This document shows, in pieces, positions 8,472 through 17,266 of a stretch of DNA of 64,000 nt. The DNA lies in NCBI GenBank assembly GCA_900696515.1, contig CAADGK010000019.1, positions 50,213 to 114,212 of the forward strand, in the 5' to 3' direction. Each line of letters starts with the position of its first letter. Position 1 is the stretch's first letter. The translations under genes and the position numbers were made by a program. The notes beneath the pieces were generated by a model. The model saw only the letters and a program-made list of their open reading frames with translations, made no database searches and had not been told where the DNA came from. Origin of the DNA: an uncultured Nitrosospira sp. GTDB taxonomy: Bacteria; Nitrospirota; Nitrospiria; Nitrospirales; Nitrospiraceae.

Positions 8472-9788
8472 ATGAAGATGGAAGTCACTGAATTAGGACC
8501 GATGAAACGCGCTTTGAAAATTGAGGTGCCAGCAGCAGAGGTCACTCAGCAATTTTCGCGCGCCTATGTAGAATTGAATCGTCAGGTTCATATTCCTGGT
8601 TTCCGGCAGGGGAAGGCTCCATTGGCTATCTTGGAAAAACGGTATGCCAAGACTGTTGAAGAAGATGTTATTCGAAAACTGGTTCCGGAATTTTATGATC
8701 GGGCGATTAAAGAAGCGGGGATCCATCCGGTCGTGGTGGATATACCTCCTCTAGATCGCGTCAAGATAAAAAAAGATTCCCCGTTTACGTTTACAGCGAC
8801 GGTTGAAATCAAGCCGAGCATCGAACTTCGTGATTATAAGTCCCCTAATCCTATGTCTTTGCAAGCCGACAAGCGCACGGTTTCCGAAGAACAAGTGGAC
8901 CGTGCCCTTGAGGTGTTTAGAGAACAACAGGCTCGATTGGATGCGACTCCAACTGGTACAGCTTTAGCTGACGGAGATTATGCGATCGTCGATCTTGAGG
9001 GATTTTTGGACGGAGTGGTTCTTGAAGGGACAAAGAAAGAAGGCCAACTGCATCGCGTGGGATCGAAGGCCGCCTTACTGGGCATTGAAATAGACGCGCA
9101 CTTGCTGGGGAAGCAAGAAGGTGAGGTGGTGGATATTCCGCAGACCTATCCAGTAAGCCACCCGGATCACCGAGTTGCGGGAAAGATGGTTCAATTTCGC
9201 CTGGATATCAAGGGAGTCAAACGCAAGACACTTCCAGCCCTTGATGATGAGTTCGCAAAAGATTGTGGACCATATAGCTCACTCCAAGACTTACGAGAGA
9301 AGCTACGCGGTGAAATGGAAAGGGCGCTCAAAAAAGACATTGAAGAGTCCTACAAAGACACTCTTCTCAAACGCCTGATTGAGACCCATCATTTTGATCT
9401 TCCCGAGACACTTGTTGAACGAGAGCTCACCACGATCGTACGACAGCAACTGCAAGCACGTCAGCGGGGCAAGGCCACTGACTCTCTTCCGGAACCGGAC
9501 GAGGAGGAAGTGAAGGCAATCAGAGAGGAGCACCGTGAAGAGGCAAATCGTCGTGTTAAAGCAGGACTGATCCTCGAGACCATTGCCGAGAAAGAAAGCT
9601 TGTCAGTGAGTCAGGATGATCTGAACAATGAGGTCACTCGATTAGCTAAGGAACTTCGGGTGCCGATAGCCGATCTTGTCAAAATGATTCAGGCGGGCGG
9701 TCAAGATTCGATTGAGGAATTGCGTGCTCGGATCCTGGTCGACAAAGCGCTGGATCTTGTCTATCGTCAAGCAGTTATTCAGGGGTAA
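8472..9788 (+). CDS. tig: Trigger factor, ribosome-associated chaperone
   Basis: 438 residues from the ATG at 8472 (MKMEVTELGPMKR). A longer open frame reads back into the tRNA and is not real; 8478 is a second possible ATG. Trigger factor binds near the ribosomal exit tunnel and shields nascent chains. The N-terminal ribosome-binding domain has the signature PGFRQGKAPLAILEKRY at about residues 40-60. The FKBP-like prolyl isomerase domain spans about 155-245 (GDYAIVDLEGFLDG, then FRLDIKGVKRKTLP). The helical C-terminal arms follow. clpP and clpX lie directly downstream, the conserved tig-clpP-clpX order. Confidence 0.96.
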   Translation: MKMEVTELGPMKRALKIEVPAAEVTQQFSRAYVELNRQVHIPGFRQGKAPLAILEKRYAKTVEEDVIRKLVPEFYDRAIKEAGIHPVVVDIPPLDRVKIKKDSPFTFTATVEIKPSIELRDYKSPNPMSLQADKRTVSEEQVDRALEVFREQQARLDATPTGTALADGDYAIVDLEGFLDGVVLEGTKKEGQLHRVGSKAALLGIEIDAHLLGKQEGEVVDIPQTYPVSHPDHRVAGKMVQFRLDIKGVKRKTLPALDDEFAKDCGPYSSLQDLREKLRGEMERALKKDIEESYKDTLLKRLIETHHFDLPETLVERELTTIVRQQLQARQRGKATDSLPEPDEEEVKAIREEHREEANRRVKAGLILETIAEKESLSVSQDDLNNEVTRLAKELRVPIADLVKMIQAGGQDSIEELRARILVDKALDLVYRQAVIQG

Positions 9789-9850
9789 ATCGGCGCTCGA
9801 TCATCCCGTGTGTTTGCGCCGATACTCGTTGAGGAAAGGAAGCGAACGAC

Positions 9851-10477
9851 ATGTTGGTTCCGATCGTAGTCGAGCAAACGAATCGAGGCGAACGCGCCTA
9901 TGACATCTATTCTCGTCTCCTCAAGGATCGCATCATTTTCCTTGGGGCCCCTATTGATGATGTCTTTGCCAATCTAGTAATCGCGCAGCTGCTTTTCCTT
10001 GAAGCGGAAGATCCGGAAAAGGACATCAATCTCTATGTGAATTCGCCGGGGGGTAGTGTGACGGCCGGATTGGGAATCTATGACACGATGCAGTATGTGA
10101 AACCACCGATCAACACTATTTGCCTTGGTCAGGCGGCGAGTATGGGAGCGCTACTGCTGACCGCCGGAACAAAAGGAAAACGATTTGCCCTACCTAATGC
10201 CCGGGTGATGATTCATCAACCTCTAGGTGGATTTCAAGGACAGGCGACAGAAATCGACATTCACGCGAGAGAAATTCTAAAAATTCGTGAACGTCTCAAC
10301 GAGATTATGGCCAAGCACACGGGACAACCGATCGAAAAGATCGCCCATGACACAGAGCGAGATTATTTCATGTCCGGTGAGGAAGCAAAACGATATGGCC
10401 TCATTGATGAGGTCATTACAAGGCCACCCAAGTTTATGAAGGTGGGTGAGTCTGGCGACGGGGCAAAGGGCAAGTAA
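9851..10477 (+). CDS. clpP: ATP-dependent Clp protease proteolytic subunit ClpP
   Basis: 208 residues. Serine protease that assembles into a double heptameric ring and degrades substrates unfolded by ClpX. The catalytic triad is visible as Ser97 (GQAASMGA), His122 (MIHQPLGG) and Asp171 (TERDYFMS). The substrate-strand motif is [16 protein letters not shown] purine-rich GAGGAAAGGAAG lies a few bases before the ATG. It follows tig by 62 bases and precedes clpX by 13. Confidence 0.97.
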   Translation: MLVPIVVEQTNRGERAYDIYSRLLKDRIIFLGAPIDDVFANLVIAQLLFLEAEDPEKDINLYVNSPGGSVTAGLGIYDTMQYVKPPINTICLGQAASMGALLLTAGTKGKRFALPNARVMIHQPLGGFQGQATEIDIHAREILKIRERLNEIMAKHTGQPIEKIAHDTERDYFMSGEEAKRYGLIDEVITRPPKFMKVGESGDGAKGK

Positions 10478-10490
10478 CACAGGAGGGTAC

Positions 10491-11747
10491 ATGGCCAAGC
10501 AGGAAAAGATGGACCGACACTTGCGGTGTTCTTTTTGTGGCAAGAGCCGTGATGAGGTTCGGAAGTTGATTGCCGGGCCGACGGTCTATATCTGCGATGA
10601 ATGTGTGAACCTCTGTAATGACATCATCGCTGAGGATTGGGAGGAGGCCAAAGAAGAAATTTCCTCGAAGCTCAAGAAACCTGCTGAAATCAAACATCAT
10701 CTGGATCAGTATGTCATCGGACAGGAACGTGCCAAACGCATTCTGGCGGTGGCCGTGCACAACCACTACAAGCGTATCTCTTCGAAAGAAAAAGGGGTGG
10801 ATGATATCGAGCTTCAGAAAGGCAACATTCTCATGGTGGGTCCAACCGGAACGGGGAAAACCCTGTTGGCCCAGACTTTGGCTAAGTATCTCGATGTCCC
10901 CTTTACTCTTGCAGATGCCACGACCCTCACTGAGGCAGGTTATGTGGGGGAAGACGTCGAAAACATTATTCTGAAGCTCTTGCAGGCTGCCGACTACGAT
11001 GTAGAACGGGCCGAACGTGGGATTGTGTACATCGATGAGATTGATAAGATCAGCCGAAAGAGTGATAGCCCATCGATTACTCGGGATGTTTCCGGTGAAG
11101 GAGTTCAACAGGCTTTACTGAAGTTAATCGAAGGAACGGTTGCGAATGTTCCGCCACAAGGTGGGCGAAAACATCCTCATCAAGAGTTTATTCAGGTGAA
11201 CACGAGCAACATTCTGTTTATCTGCGGTGGTGCGTTTGTGGGCTTGGAGCAGATCATCGAACAGCGCCTGAATAGAAAATCAATCGGTTTCGGCGCTGAA
11301 CTACGGGGGAAATGTGACGCTCGATTAGGTGACATGCTGGCCAAAGTACAACCTGAGGACTTTCTGAAATATGGACTGATCCCGGAGTTTGTTGGGCGGC
11401 TGCCTGTCGTGGCTACACTCGATGAGTTGGACGAACGAGCCCTCGTTCGTATTCTGACTGAGCCGCGTAACGCCCTCACGAAGCAATATGAGAAGTTGCT
11501 GTCCTTCGAGAAGGTCAAACTCCGATTTACAGAAGGGGCGTTAGGTGCTGCTGCGCGAAAAGCCTATTCTCAACGGACTGGGGCTCGAGGTCTCCGGGCA
11601 ATTCTGGAAGAGGTGATGTTGGATGTCATGTATGACGCCCCTTCTCAAAAAGACATCATGGAAGTAGTAATTACCGAAGATGCGATTGTGGGGAAAAACC
11701 CACCGATGCGTATATTTGAACATGAACAAGATGCAAAGACCGCGTAA
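10491..11747 (+). CDS. clpX: ATP-dependent Clp protease ATPase subunit ClpX
   Basis: 418 residues. AAA+ unfoldase that feeds ClpP. The start [13 protein letters not shown] is fixed by AGGAGG six bases upstream and by family length; a longer frame starting inside clpP is discarded. The zinc-binding domain uses Cys13, Cys16, Cys35 and Cys38. Walker A is at 117-124 (GPTGTGKT), Walker B in [10 protein letters not shown], and sensor 2 in [12 protein letters not shown]. The pore motif GYVGED and the ClpP-contact loop containing IGFG are present. Confidence 0.97.
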   Translation: MAKQEKMDRHLRCSFCGKSRDEVRKLIAGPTVYICDECVNLCNDIIAEDWEEAKEEISSKLKKPAEIKHHLDQYVIGQERAKRILAVAVHNHYKRISSKEKGVDDIELQKGNILMVGPTGTGKTLLAQTLAKYLDVPFTLADATTLTEAGYVGEDVENIILKLLQAADYDVERAERGIVYIDEIDKISRKSDSPSITRDVSGEGVQQALLKLIEGTVANVPPQGGRKHPHQEFIQVNTSNILFICGGAFVGLEQIIEQRLNRKSIGFGAELRGKCDARLGDMLAKVQPEDFLKYGLIPEFVGRLPVVATLDELDERALVRILTEPRNALTKQYEKLLSFEKVKLRFTEGALGAAARKAYSQRTGARGLRAILEEVMLDVMYDAPSQKDIMEVVITEDAIVGKNPPMRIFEHEQDAKTA

Positions 11748-11774
11748 GTCATTGGTAATATTAACATTGTAATT

Positions 11775-11825
11775 GCCGGAAAAGACTGATTTCATACCTG
11801 ATGGCAATCGGAAGTCTTTTCCGGC
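11775..11825 (+). terminator. Inverted repeat downstream of clpX
   Basis: A perfect 13-bp inverted repeat: GCCGGAAAAGACT (11775-11787) and its complement (11813-11825), around a 25-base loop. There is no T run directly after the stem, so it is not a classic terminator. It may still protect the 3' end or stop transcription in either direction. Confidence 0.45.
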
Positions 11826-11928
11826 TGACCTGTGTAATCCTGCTCCTCATCCGAGGCTCCTCCTCTTCCTCGACAAGTAGAAACACCGCGCTATACTTAT
11901 CACGTGTAAGCCAGTGAAGGGAGCATGT

Positions 11929-12447
11929 GTGAAGTATTCAGTTCTGTCTAGCCTTCGTCATAGAGGCAAAGTGCTTCAAATTGATGCGGAAAGGGAAATT
12001 GTCACCTTATTGGGGGGGAATGGAGATGTCATTGGGAATTTGTCATGGGATGTTGTGATCGATCAAGTCCTCGCCCATCGCAAGGGCGTAGTTCAGAATG
12101 AAGTTCGTGCGGAGCCGCGGATTTCCCTCATTTTTACGGTGCGCTACACCACACCAGAAGGGCAGCAATTTGAGAGTCGTGCCGGTGGTATTGGAGGAGG
12201 AGGGTTATTTATTGAGAGCCACAGTCCTCTTCCCATTGGAACAAAATTAGCAATGGAATTCTCCCTTCCGCAAAATCCAGAGCAATGGCTCCCGGCCAAG
12301 GGGACCATTGCTTGGGTATGTCCGAAGGCCGATCAATATACTTTTAGCCCCGGAATGGGGGTGCGGTTTACAGAAGTAGAGCCGAGGGTACGCGACCAAA
12401 TTCATGAGGTGATGAAAGCAATTCAGGTGACGAGCCAAGCGGCCTAA
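11929..12447 (+). CDS. PilZ-like domain protein, first of a tandem pair
   Basis: 172 residues from the GTG at 11929, which has AAGGGAG just upstream and aligns end to end with the next gene. An in-frame GTG at 11914 is less likely. Residues 1-45 form a small N-terminal module (HRGKVLQIDAEREIVTLLGG). The PilZ-like domain starts near 58 and has the RxxxR box at 60-64 (RAEPR), then VRYTTPEGQQFE. The second c-di-GMP box, normally [D/N]xSxxGG, is replaced by an all-Gly stretch, GGIGGGG (86-92), before LFIES. Family members bind cyclic di-GMP; the altered box makes binding uncertain. Role unknown. Confidence 0.75.
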   Translation: MKYSVLSSLRHRGKVLQIDAEREIVTLLGGNGDVIGNLSWDVVIDQVLAHRKGVVQNEVRAEPRISLIFTVRYTTPEGQQFESRAGGIGGGGLFIESHSPLPIGTKLAMEFSLPQNPEQWLPAKGTIAWVCPKADQYTFSPGMGVRFTEVEPRVRDQIHEVMKAIQVTSQAA

Positions 12448-12490
12448 AACTCTTCCCAAGTACAGAGTCATTGACATCACATCGATCAAT

Positions 12491-13009
12491 ATGAAAATCC
12501 CGGTTGTTGCTACCGTAGGTCATTGTGGTAAGTCGTTAGTCATTGACGCGCAGCAAGAAACGATTCATGTGCATGACACGTCGGGTCAGTTGCTTGGCGA
12601 TGTGTCATGGGGTTCTCTTATTGAGCGAGTGCTAGCGACTAGCGAGGACGCCCGCTTTGCCCATTGTCGCACACAGCCTCGGGCCCCTCTCGCTCTGAAG
12701 GTCCGCTATACTACTCCAGAGGGAAAGCAATTCGATAGCCTGACGGGAGGAATCGGTGGAGGCGGACTTTTTATTGAAAGTGGTGCTCCGCTAAGTCCTG
12801 GTACCGAACTCACGGTTGAGTTTGCACTTCCAGATCGACCAATGGAGAAAATTAAAGCCAAGGCGAAGGTTGCCTGGGCTCGCCACAAGCCGGAACGATA
12901 CCTCCTCTTTCCTGGCATGGGCATTCAGTTCCTGGATTTGGAAGAGAAGATACAAGAAGATCTCGTTAGTCTTGTCGAGGCATTGAATCGAAGTCGAACC
13001 CCATCCTGA
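12491..13009 (+). CDS. PilZ-like domain protein, second of a tandem pair
   Basis: 172 residues, a paralogue of the gene 43 bases upstream, with collinear motifs: N-terminal module (HCGKSLVIDAQQETIHVHD), RxxxR at 60-64 (RTQPR), VRYTTPEGKQFD, and GGIGGGG at 86-92 followed by LFIES. It shares the missing Asp/Asn and Ser of the second PilZ box. The pair clearly arose by tandem duplication and has since diverged. Probably a cytoplasmic adaptor; no target can be named. Its end faces tatA convergently across about 200 bases. Confidence 0.75.
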   Translation: MKIPVVATVGHCGKSLVIDAQQETIHVHDTSGQLLGDVSWGSLIERVLATSEDARFAHCRTQPRAPLALKVRYTTPEGKQFDSLTGGIGGGGLFIESGAPLSPGTELTVEFALPDRPMEKIKAKAKVAWARHKPERYLLFPGMGIQFLDLEEKIQEDLVSLVEALNRSRTPS

Positions 13010-13210
13010 GGCTTCTCGAAGGTCTGTGTCCGATTGTAAGAGGTCTTGACTGCCTTCGCTTGGCACCTATCCCTTCTACAAGATTTTCCATGGTTGAGCG
13101 ATGAGAAATTAAGGAGCCACTGGGAGATCTAAGCGAATTGAACAGCTCTGATGTGTGTTTGCCCCGCCTGCAGCGAAGTATCAAACTTGGCGAGTAACAT
13201 GCGAGTAGAC

Positions 13211-14014
13211 TCAGCTTGATTTTGGGGATTCGTCTTGGACGGATGGAAGCTCTTTCGCTGCTTCAATGGAGTGCTGAATTTCTTTTTGGGCGACGTCTAC
13301 CTCGGCTTGGATCGTGCGCATTTCGGGGTCGACGTTGCTTCGGATGTCGGTTACGGCCTGCCTGAATGTTCGTACAACCTCGCCCAGGCCCTCACCAAGA
13401 CTTTGTAGATCATGGGGCGATACACCCACGGTTGAGGGCGAAGCCTTCGTCTTGAGGGCAGCTTGTTGCGCTTGCACCCGGGCAACTGCCTCCTGATTGA
13501 CGATAGCGGAAGGACGTTTCGTCGCTGATTTTGTCTGAACTCCTGCGGGCAGAGGTGGGTACGCTGTTTGAGCTATTGGAACAGGATTCGCTGCCCGCTC
13601 TTCCATCGAAACGACCTGACTGGGCTGTGACGGTCTGGGTAGCGGTGAAGGAGACACTGACGTATGAGGGGCTTGAGAACTTGCATTGTATAGAAACGAG
13701 GCTGTGGTTCCGGGGGTCAGTTCTGGGCCTGGAATATAGGGCGTATTTGCTTTGGTTGGCGTCGGCGAAGTTACTATCGGTGTAGTGAGTGGAGCTGTAG
13801 AAACAGCGGGGGAAATCTGAGCTGGTTGTTGGGGTGGTACTCCCTGGGGAGACTGATCAGCACTGGGTTGGGGAACGTCATTTACTTCCTTTCGAAATCC
13901 TTTTAGCGCTTTGCCGACTCCCTCGCCGATTTGTGGTAAACGTCCGGCCCCAAAAATAATGAACACGATCACAAGAATAATGATGAGCTCGGAAAACCCC
14001 ATCGTACCGAACAA
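13211..14014 (-). CDS. tatA: Twin-arginine translocase TatA-type subunit with a long tail
   Basis: 267 residues from a TTG at 14014 preceded by GAGG; ATG 14002 (MGFSELI) is the alternative. Residues 5-22 form the transmembrane helix (FSELIIILVIVFIIFGAG), followed by the hinge and amphipathic helix typical of TatA/B (GEGVGKALKGFRKEV). TatA assembles the pore that exports folded proteins. The normal protein has 60-90 residues; here about 220 more follow. They comprise a Pro/Gln/Ser/Thr-rich linker (about 48-200) and a second helical part (LGEGLGEVVRTFRQAVTDIR, then acidic helices) that resembles the first amphipathic helix. TatB is an alternative name. A promoter candidate lies upstream. Confidence 0.8.
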   Translation of the reverse strand: MFGTMGFSELIIILVIVFIIFGAGRLPQIGEGVGKALKGFRKEVNDVPQPSADQSPQGVPPQQPAQISPAVSTAPLTTPIVTSPTPTKANTPYIPGPELTPGTTASFLYNASSQAPHTSVSPSPLPRPSQPSQVVSMEERAANPVPIAQTAYPPLPAGVQTKSATKRPSAIVNQEAVARVQAQQAALKTKASPSTVGVSPHDLQSLGEGLGEVVRTFRQAVTDIRSNVDPEMRTIQAEVDVAQKEIQHSIEAAKELPSVQDESPKSS

Positions 14015-14058
14015 GGATGACCTCGCATTGCGCCCAGAAAGAACCGTGTTACCGGAAG

Positions 14059-14088
14059 ACTCTAGCCGCCTCTTTGATTGGGTGTCAA
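14059..14088 (-). promoter_or_regulatory. Candidate sigma-70 promoter of tatA
   Basis: On the reverse strand, a consensus TTGACA (14088-14083) is followed after 18 bases by TAGAGT (14064-14059). The -10 ends about 45 bases before the TTG start. It uses the same -10 word and spacing as the tRNA-Val candidate. Confidence 0.5.
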
Positions 14089-14093
14089 GAAAG

Positions 14094-14114
14094 CGGCAAG
14101 CCTTGAGCTTGCCG
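14094..14114 (-). terminator. Hairpin terminator after the M24 peptidase gene
   Basis: Perfect 8-bp stem (CGGCAAGC and GCTTGCCG) with a 5-base loop. On the reverse strand the stem is followed by CTTTCTT, a weak T run. It lies between the M24 stop and the tatA promoter candidate. Confidence 0.6.
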
Positions 14115-14122
14115 TGTCGTAT

Positions 14123-15325
14123 TCAGAGAAGTGGGACAACCTCGGTTTGAAGGGGTAATCCATGCACGATGGCTTCTTGATCAGTGACATAGACATCAAG
14201 CTCGCTCCGAATGCCGAACTCGCCAGGGAGATAGATGCCCGGCTCAATCGAAAAGCAGGTGCGAGGGAGAATCTGACGCCCGTCATGTGTTTCAAGGTTG
14301 TCAATGTTGGCTCCGTTGCCATGAACCTCCTCGCCGATCGAATGACCGGTACGATGAATGAAAAAATCGCCATATCCTGCCTGGCGGATCTTGTTCCGGC
14401 AGGCATCATCGACTTCCCACCCATATGGGAATCGTCCTGAAGCCAGTTGTGCTTGGACAAACGATAAGGCCCCATCGCGCCCTTGTCGGACATGCTCAAA
14501 AACTAAGCGATGTTTTGGTGGTACTTGCTGTCCTGTATAACCGGTCCAGGTAATGTCCCCGTAGACAGAGCCAGGTGCAGTTTGCTTCGCCCAAAGGTCG
14601 ATCAACACGAGACTGTCGCGGGTAATTGGAGACGAGGAGGATTCTCTTGGTGAGTAGTGAGGATCGGCGCTATGGGCATCGACGGCCGCGATAGGCGCGC
14701 TGGAGGTCGTCATCCCCGTCTCATGAATACGAGAGAGAATGAATTGTTGCAGACCGTACTCGGTTAATGGCCGTTGGTGCGTGAGACATGAGGCTACATG
14801 AGTGAAGGCCTCATCGACAATATGCCTGAGAGTGGTAACGGCATACCTGTGTGACTCCAGTTGTTCGTCCGTCCAGACTGCCTCGAATCGTTGGACGAGA
14901 TCGGCAGATGTGACAACATCAATTCCACAGCTTCGAACGAGTTCGATCGTGCCGGCATCAACTCTGGATAGATAGGGAACGGCATTGAGAGGCGAATACT
15001 GCATGGCAATACGTTGTTGACCTCGTAGGAGAGAGTCCAATGCCGCCCGCTGCTGTTCCCACGATACATAGAGATGGGAGTGGCCTGGCAACTCATCCAG
15101 CACATGCGGTTCGATTCGATGAAGGAGTTTCACCGGTTCGCCGGTCCTGGGAATCCAGTAGTACCAACGTCGAGTAACATGTCGGGATGAATCAAGGAGC
15201 AACACCCGATAGGCCAATGGGTCTGAACCGCGAAAATCATAGAAAAGCCATCCATTGACCGTCTCTTGATCTCGAAGCGCATCTTGAATCGCCCGAACTC
15301 TTGCATAATGGACGGTCTGGCTCAT
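14123..15325 (-). CDS. M24 family metallopeptidase (Xaa-Pro aminopeptidase-like)
   Basis: 400 residues. The C-terminal pita-bread domain (about 160-400) has the five expected metal ligands: Asp in VLIDLWA, Asp in YGDITWTG, His in HRTGHSIG, Glu in SIEPGIY and Glu in RSELDVY. The N-terminal third is a creatinase-like domain. Members cleave N-terminal residues before proline or cleave dipeptides; the exact substrate is not readable. It is probably cytoplasmic, as no signal peptide is seen. Confidence 0.88.
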   Translation of the reverse strand: MSQTVHYARVRAIQDALRDQETVNGWLFYDFRGSDPLAYRVLLLDSSRHVTRRWYYWIPRTGEPVKLLHRIEPHVLDELPGHSHLYVSWEQQRAALDSLLRGQQRIAMQYSPLNAVPYLSRVDAGTIELVRSCGIDVVTSADLVQRFEAVWTDEQLESHRYAVTTLRHIVDEAFTHVASCLTHQRPLTEYGLQQFILSRIHETGMTTSSAPIAAVDAHSADPHYSPRESSSSPITRDSLVLIDLWAKQTAPGSVYGDITWTGYTGQQVPPKHRLVFEHVRQGRDGALSFVQAQLASGRFPYGWEVDDACRNKIRQAGYGDFFIHRTGHSIGEEVHGNGANIDNLETHDGRQILPRTCFSIEPGIYLPGEFGIRSELDVYVTDQEAIVHGLPLQTEVVPLL

Positions 15326-15406
15326 AAGCGTGCATCATATCGTTGGGGTGAAAGGGCGTCAATCAGACCGTAAGTCCAGCCCTGCTTCATGGTACAATGG
15401 CGATCC

Positions 15407-15853
15407 ATGATCACAGCGCCTCCCCACGATATCGCCGCCTATCGAGTGAGCTTCTTTTTTGGGCCAGAACCGGTTGAAGGGAAAGGGGATGTGGAGGCCT
15501 GTGTGTTTAATGTCAAGAAACGGAGTTGGAAGGCTGGCATTCAGGTCACCGTGGAGATCAACAACCGACAGCTCTCGGCCCTCGGGCAAACAATCCGGCT
15601 GGCCGATCGACTTGCGAAGTGTTTAGTAACAGTGGAGCCTCAAGAGTGGTCCGATTATCAAGGGCGAAGCCGAGATGTGTTTGTCCAGGCCGTGTGCCGG
15701 CGTAAACTGGATCTCCAGCTGTTGCCCGGACTGGCGCAGAATAGTCAGAGGATCCTCGCTGAAGAGTTGACGGTCGAATTGGATCGAGAGGTTAGTAACC
15801 ATCCCGAGCAACTCATCTCCTACATTCTCGACGAACTTGGGCTCGTTCCCTGA
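15407..15853 (+). CDS. Hypothetical protein
   Basis: 148 residues from the ATG at 15407 (MITAPPHDIAAYRV); an in-frame ATG at 15389 is also possible. I recognise no family. It is soluble, mixed alpha/beta in character, with no signal peptide or membrane segment. It contains charged stretches (NVKKRSWKAG, QAVCRRKLDLQLL) and an acidic C-terminus. It is transcribed divergently from the M24 peptidase and ends well before the next gene. Confidence 0.6.
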   Translation: MITAPPHDIAAYRVSFFFGPEPVEGKGDVEACVFNVKKRSWKAGIQVTVEINNRQLSALGQTIRLADRLAKCLVTVEPQEWSDYQGRSRDVFVQAVCRRKLDLQLLPGLAQNSQRILAEELTVELDREVSNHPEQLISYILDELGLVP

Positions 15854-15996
15854 TCATGCGTTTCTCCCCATCCCATGCCTAGAGGGACAAAGGGGGTTGC
15901 AATCAGCAGCGAATTTGTTATAACGCATGTGAGTATTCATGTAAGATGAGGCTGTTGGGGTTTTCGTTTGAACTGTTGAAGAAGGAGGAGCCACAC

Positions 15997-16389
15997 GTGA
16001 GACTCCCTATTGTGATTGTTTTGGTTGTCATCGCATACGGCACGATGCTTGTCGCGCCGGCTTGGAGCCAATCCACGTCGACTGATTCATTACAAGGGAC
16101 GGCCTCCGGTGCCGGCATGGGTGCCGCTTCTGCTGCCGCCACTATCTTGTATTTTCCCTTTAAGGCCGCCTTTGCCATAGGTGGAGGAATTGTCGGTGGT
16201 CTGGCCTATGTCTTTTCCGGATTTAGTGAGTCAACGGCGAAGAGTATCTGGGTTCCCAGTGTGTATGGAACCTATGTCATTACTCCCGAGCATCTCAGCG
16301 GCGATCGCCCGGTTCGTTTCCTAGGCGTGGCAGCTGAAAATGAAGGGTTCTCCTCCGCCCCTGCCCCGATACACGAACCCGCGCAATAA
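15997..16389 (+). CDS. Putative exported protein with a glycine/alanine-rich hydrophobic stretch
   Basis: About 130 residues. I place the start at the GTG at 15997 because AAGGAGGAG lies 7 bases upstream and it directly begins a signal peptide (VRLPIVIVLVVIAYG, cleavage near APAWSQ). A longer frame from 15946 would put charged residues ahead of it. The mature protein has a Gly/Ala-rich hydrophobic region (GAGMGAASAAATILYFPFKA, then GGGIVGGLAYVFSGF) that could insert in a membrane, and a hydrophilic C-terminus. Function unknown. It ends 3 bases before the amidotransferase-like gene, so the two are probably co-transcribed. Confidence 0.68.
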   Translation: MRLPIVIVLVVIAYGTMLVAPAWSQSTSTDSLQGTASGAGMGAASAAATILYFPFKAAFAIGGGIVGGLAYVFSGFSESTAKSIWVPSVYGTYVITPEHLSGDRPVRFLGVAAENEGFSSAPAPIHEPAQ

Positions 16390-16392
16390 TCT

Positions 16393-17133
16393 ATGAAGCC
16401 TGTTATCGGCGTCACCCCTGACTTCAATGCCGGTGACAGGAAGGATATGGGTGGGCCCGAGCCCACCTACTTCCTGAGGGCCCGGTACATACGGGCCATC
16501 GAAGAGCTCGGTGGTGTCCCTTTAATTCTGCCTTTAGTGGCCGCAGCAACGGATCGACGGCGGCTTCTTGACAGCGTTGATGGGCTTCTTCTGACCGGCA
16601 GCGGCCCAGATCTTCCGCCACACTTGTACGGAGAGAAGCAGCGCTACAAATTCTCACTGGTCAGTTCACGGCGTGCTGACTTTGAACTGGAGATGGTGCA
16701 TCAAGCCAGACGGCGGAGTCTCCCGCTCTTGGGGATTTGCGGAGGGATGCAGACAGTGAACGTTGCCTGTGGGGGCAGTCTCTTTCAGGATATCCCTGCC
16801 CAAGTTCCACGCGCGAGGGACCATCGCCAAAAGACAAAGGCAGTCTCTGTCTCACATGCAGTGACTGTGGCACCCAAGAGCCTCCTGAAGCAGATTGTCG
16901 GAAAAGAAAAGCTGATGGTGAATAGTTCGCATCATCAGTCCGTGAAGGCCGTTGCCCCATCACTCATAGCCAGTGCCGTGGCCCCTGATGGCATTGTTGA
17001 GGCAATTGAGTCCCCGACCCATCGATTTCTACTTGCCGTTCAATGGCATCCTGAGTTTCTCTTTGACCGCCATCTGGTTCACCGTCGCCTCTTCGAGGCT
17101 CTGTTGCGCGCCGCGCGGCGGACTCGGACATGA
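16393..17133 (+). CDS. Class I glutamine amidotransferase-like hydrolase (peptidase C26, PuuD-like)
   Basis: 246 residues. The nucleophile elbow is LLGICGGMQ with the catalytic Cys near residue 115, and the His/Glu part of the triad is in VQWHPEF near the end. The N-terminal block (KPVIGVTPDF, then LLTGSGPDLPPHLYGE) matches gamma-glutamyl hydrolases such as PuuD, which split gamma-glutamyl-GABA. There are no other putrescine-pathway genes nearby, so the substrate is uncertain. An amino-acid permease follows 134 bases downstream, which fits handling of amino compounds. Confidence 0.85.
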   Translation: MKPVIGVTPDFNAGDRKDMGGPEPTYFLRARYIRAIEELGGVPLILPLVAAATDRRRLLDSVDGLLLTGSGPDLPPHLYGEKQRYKFSLVSSRRADFELEMVHQARRRSLPLLGICGGMQTVNVACGGSLFQDIPAQVPRARDHRQKTKAVSVSHAVTVAPKSLLKQIVGKEKLMVNSSHHQSVKAVAPSLIASAVAPDGIVEAIESPTHRFLLAVQWHPEFLFDRHLVHRRLFEALLRAARRTRT

Positions 17134-17266
17134 GTCTTCTGCACAGCTCAGAGAGACCAACTCCTTCTCTATTGCTCAGTTCTAGCGACAAGCATGATGA
17201 TGAGACGAGTTTCCTTCCAGTGATGTCTTCAGGTCAAAGCCACAAACGACAGCCTGGAGCCCAGCC

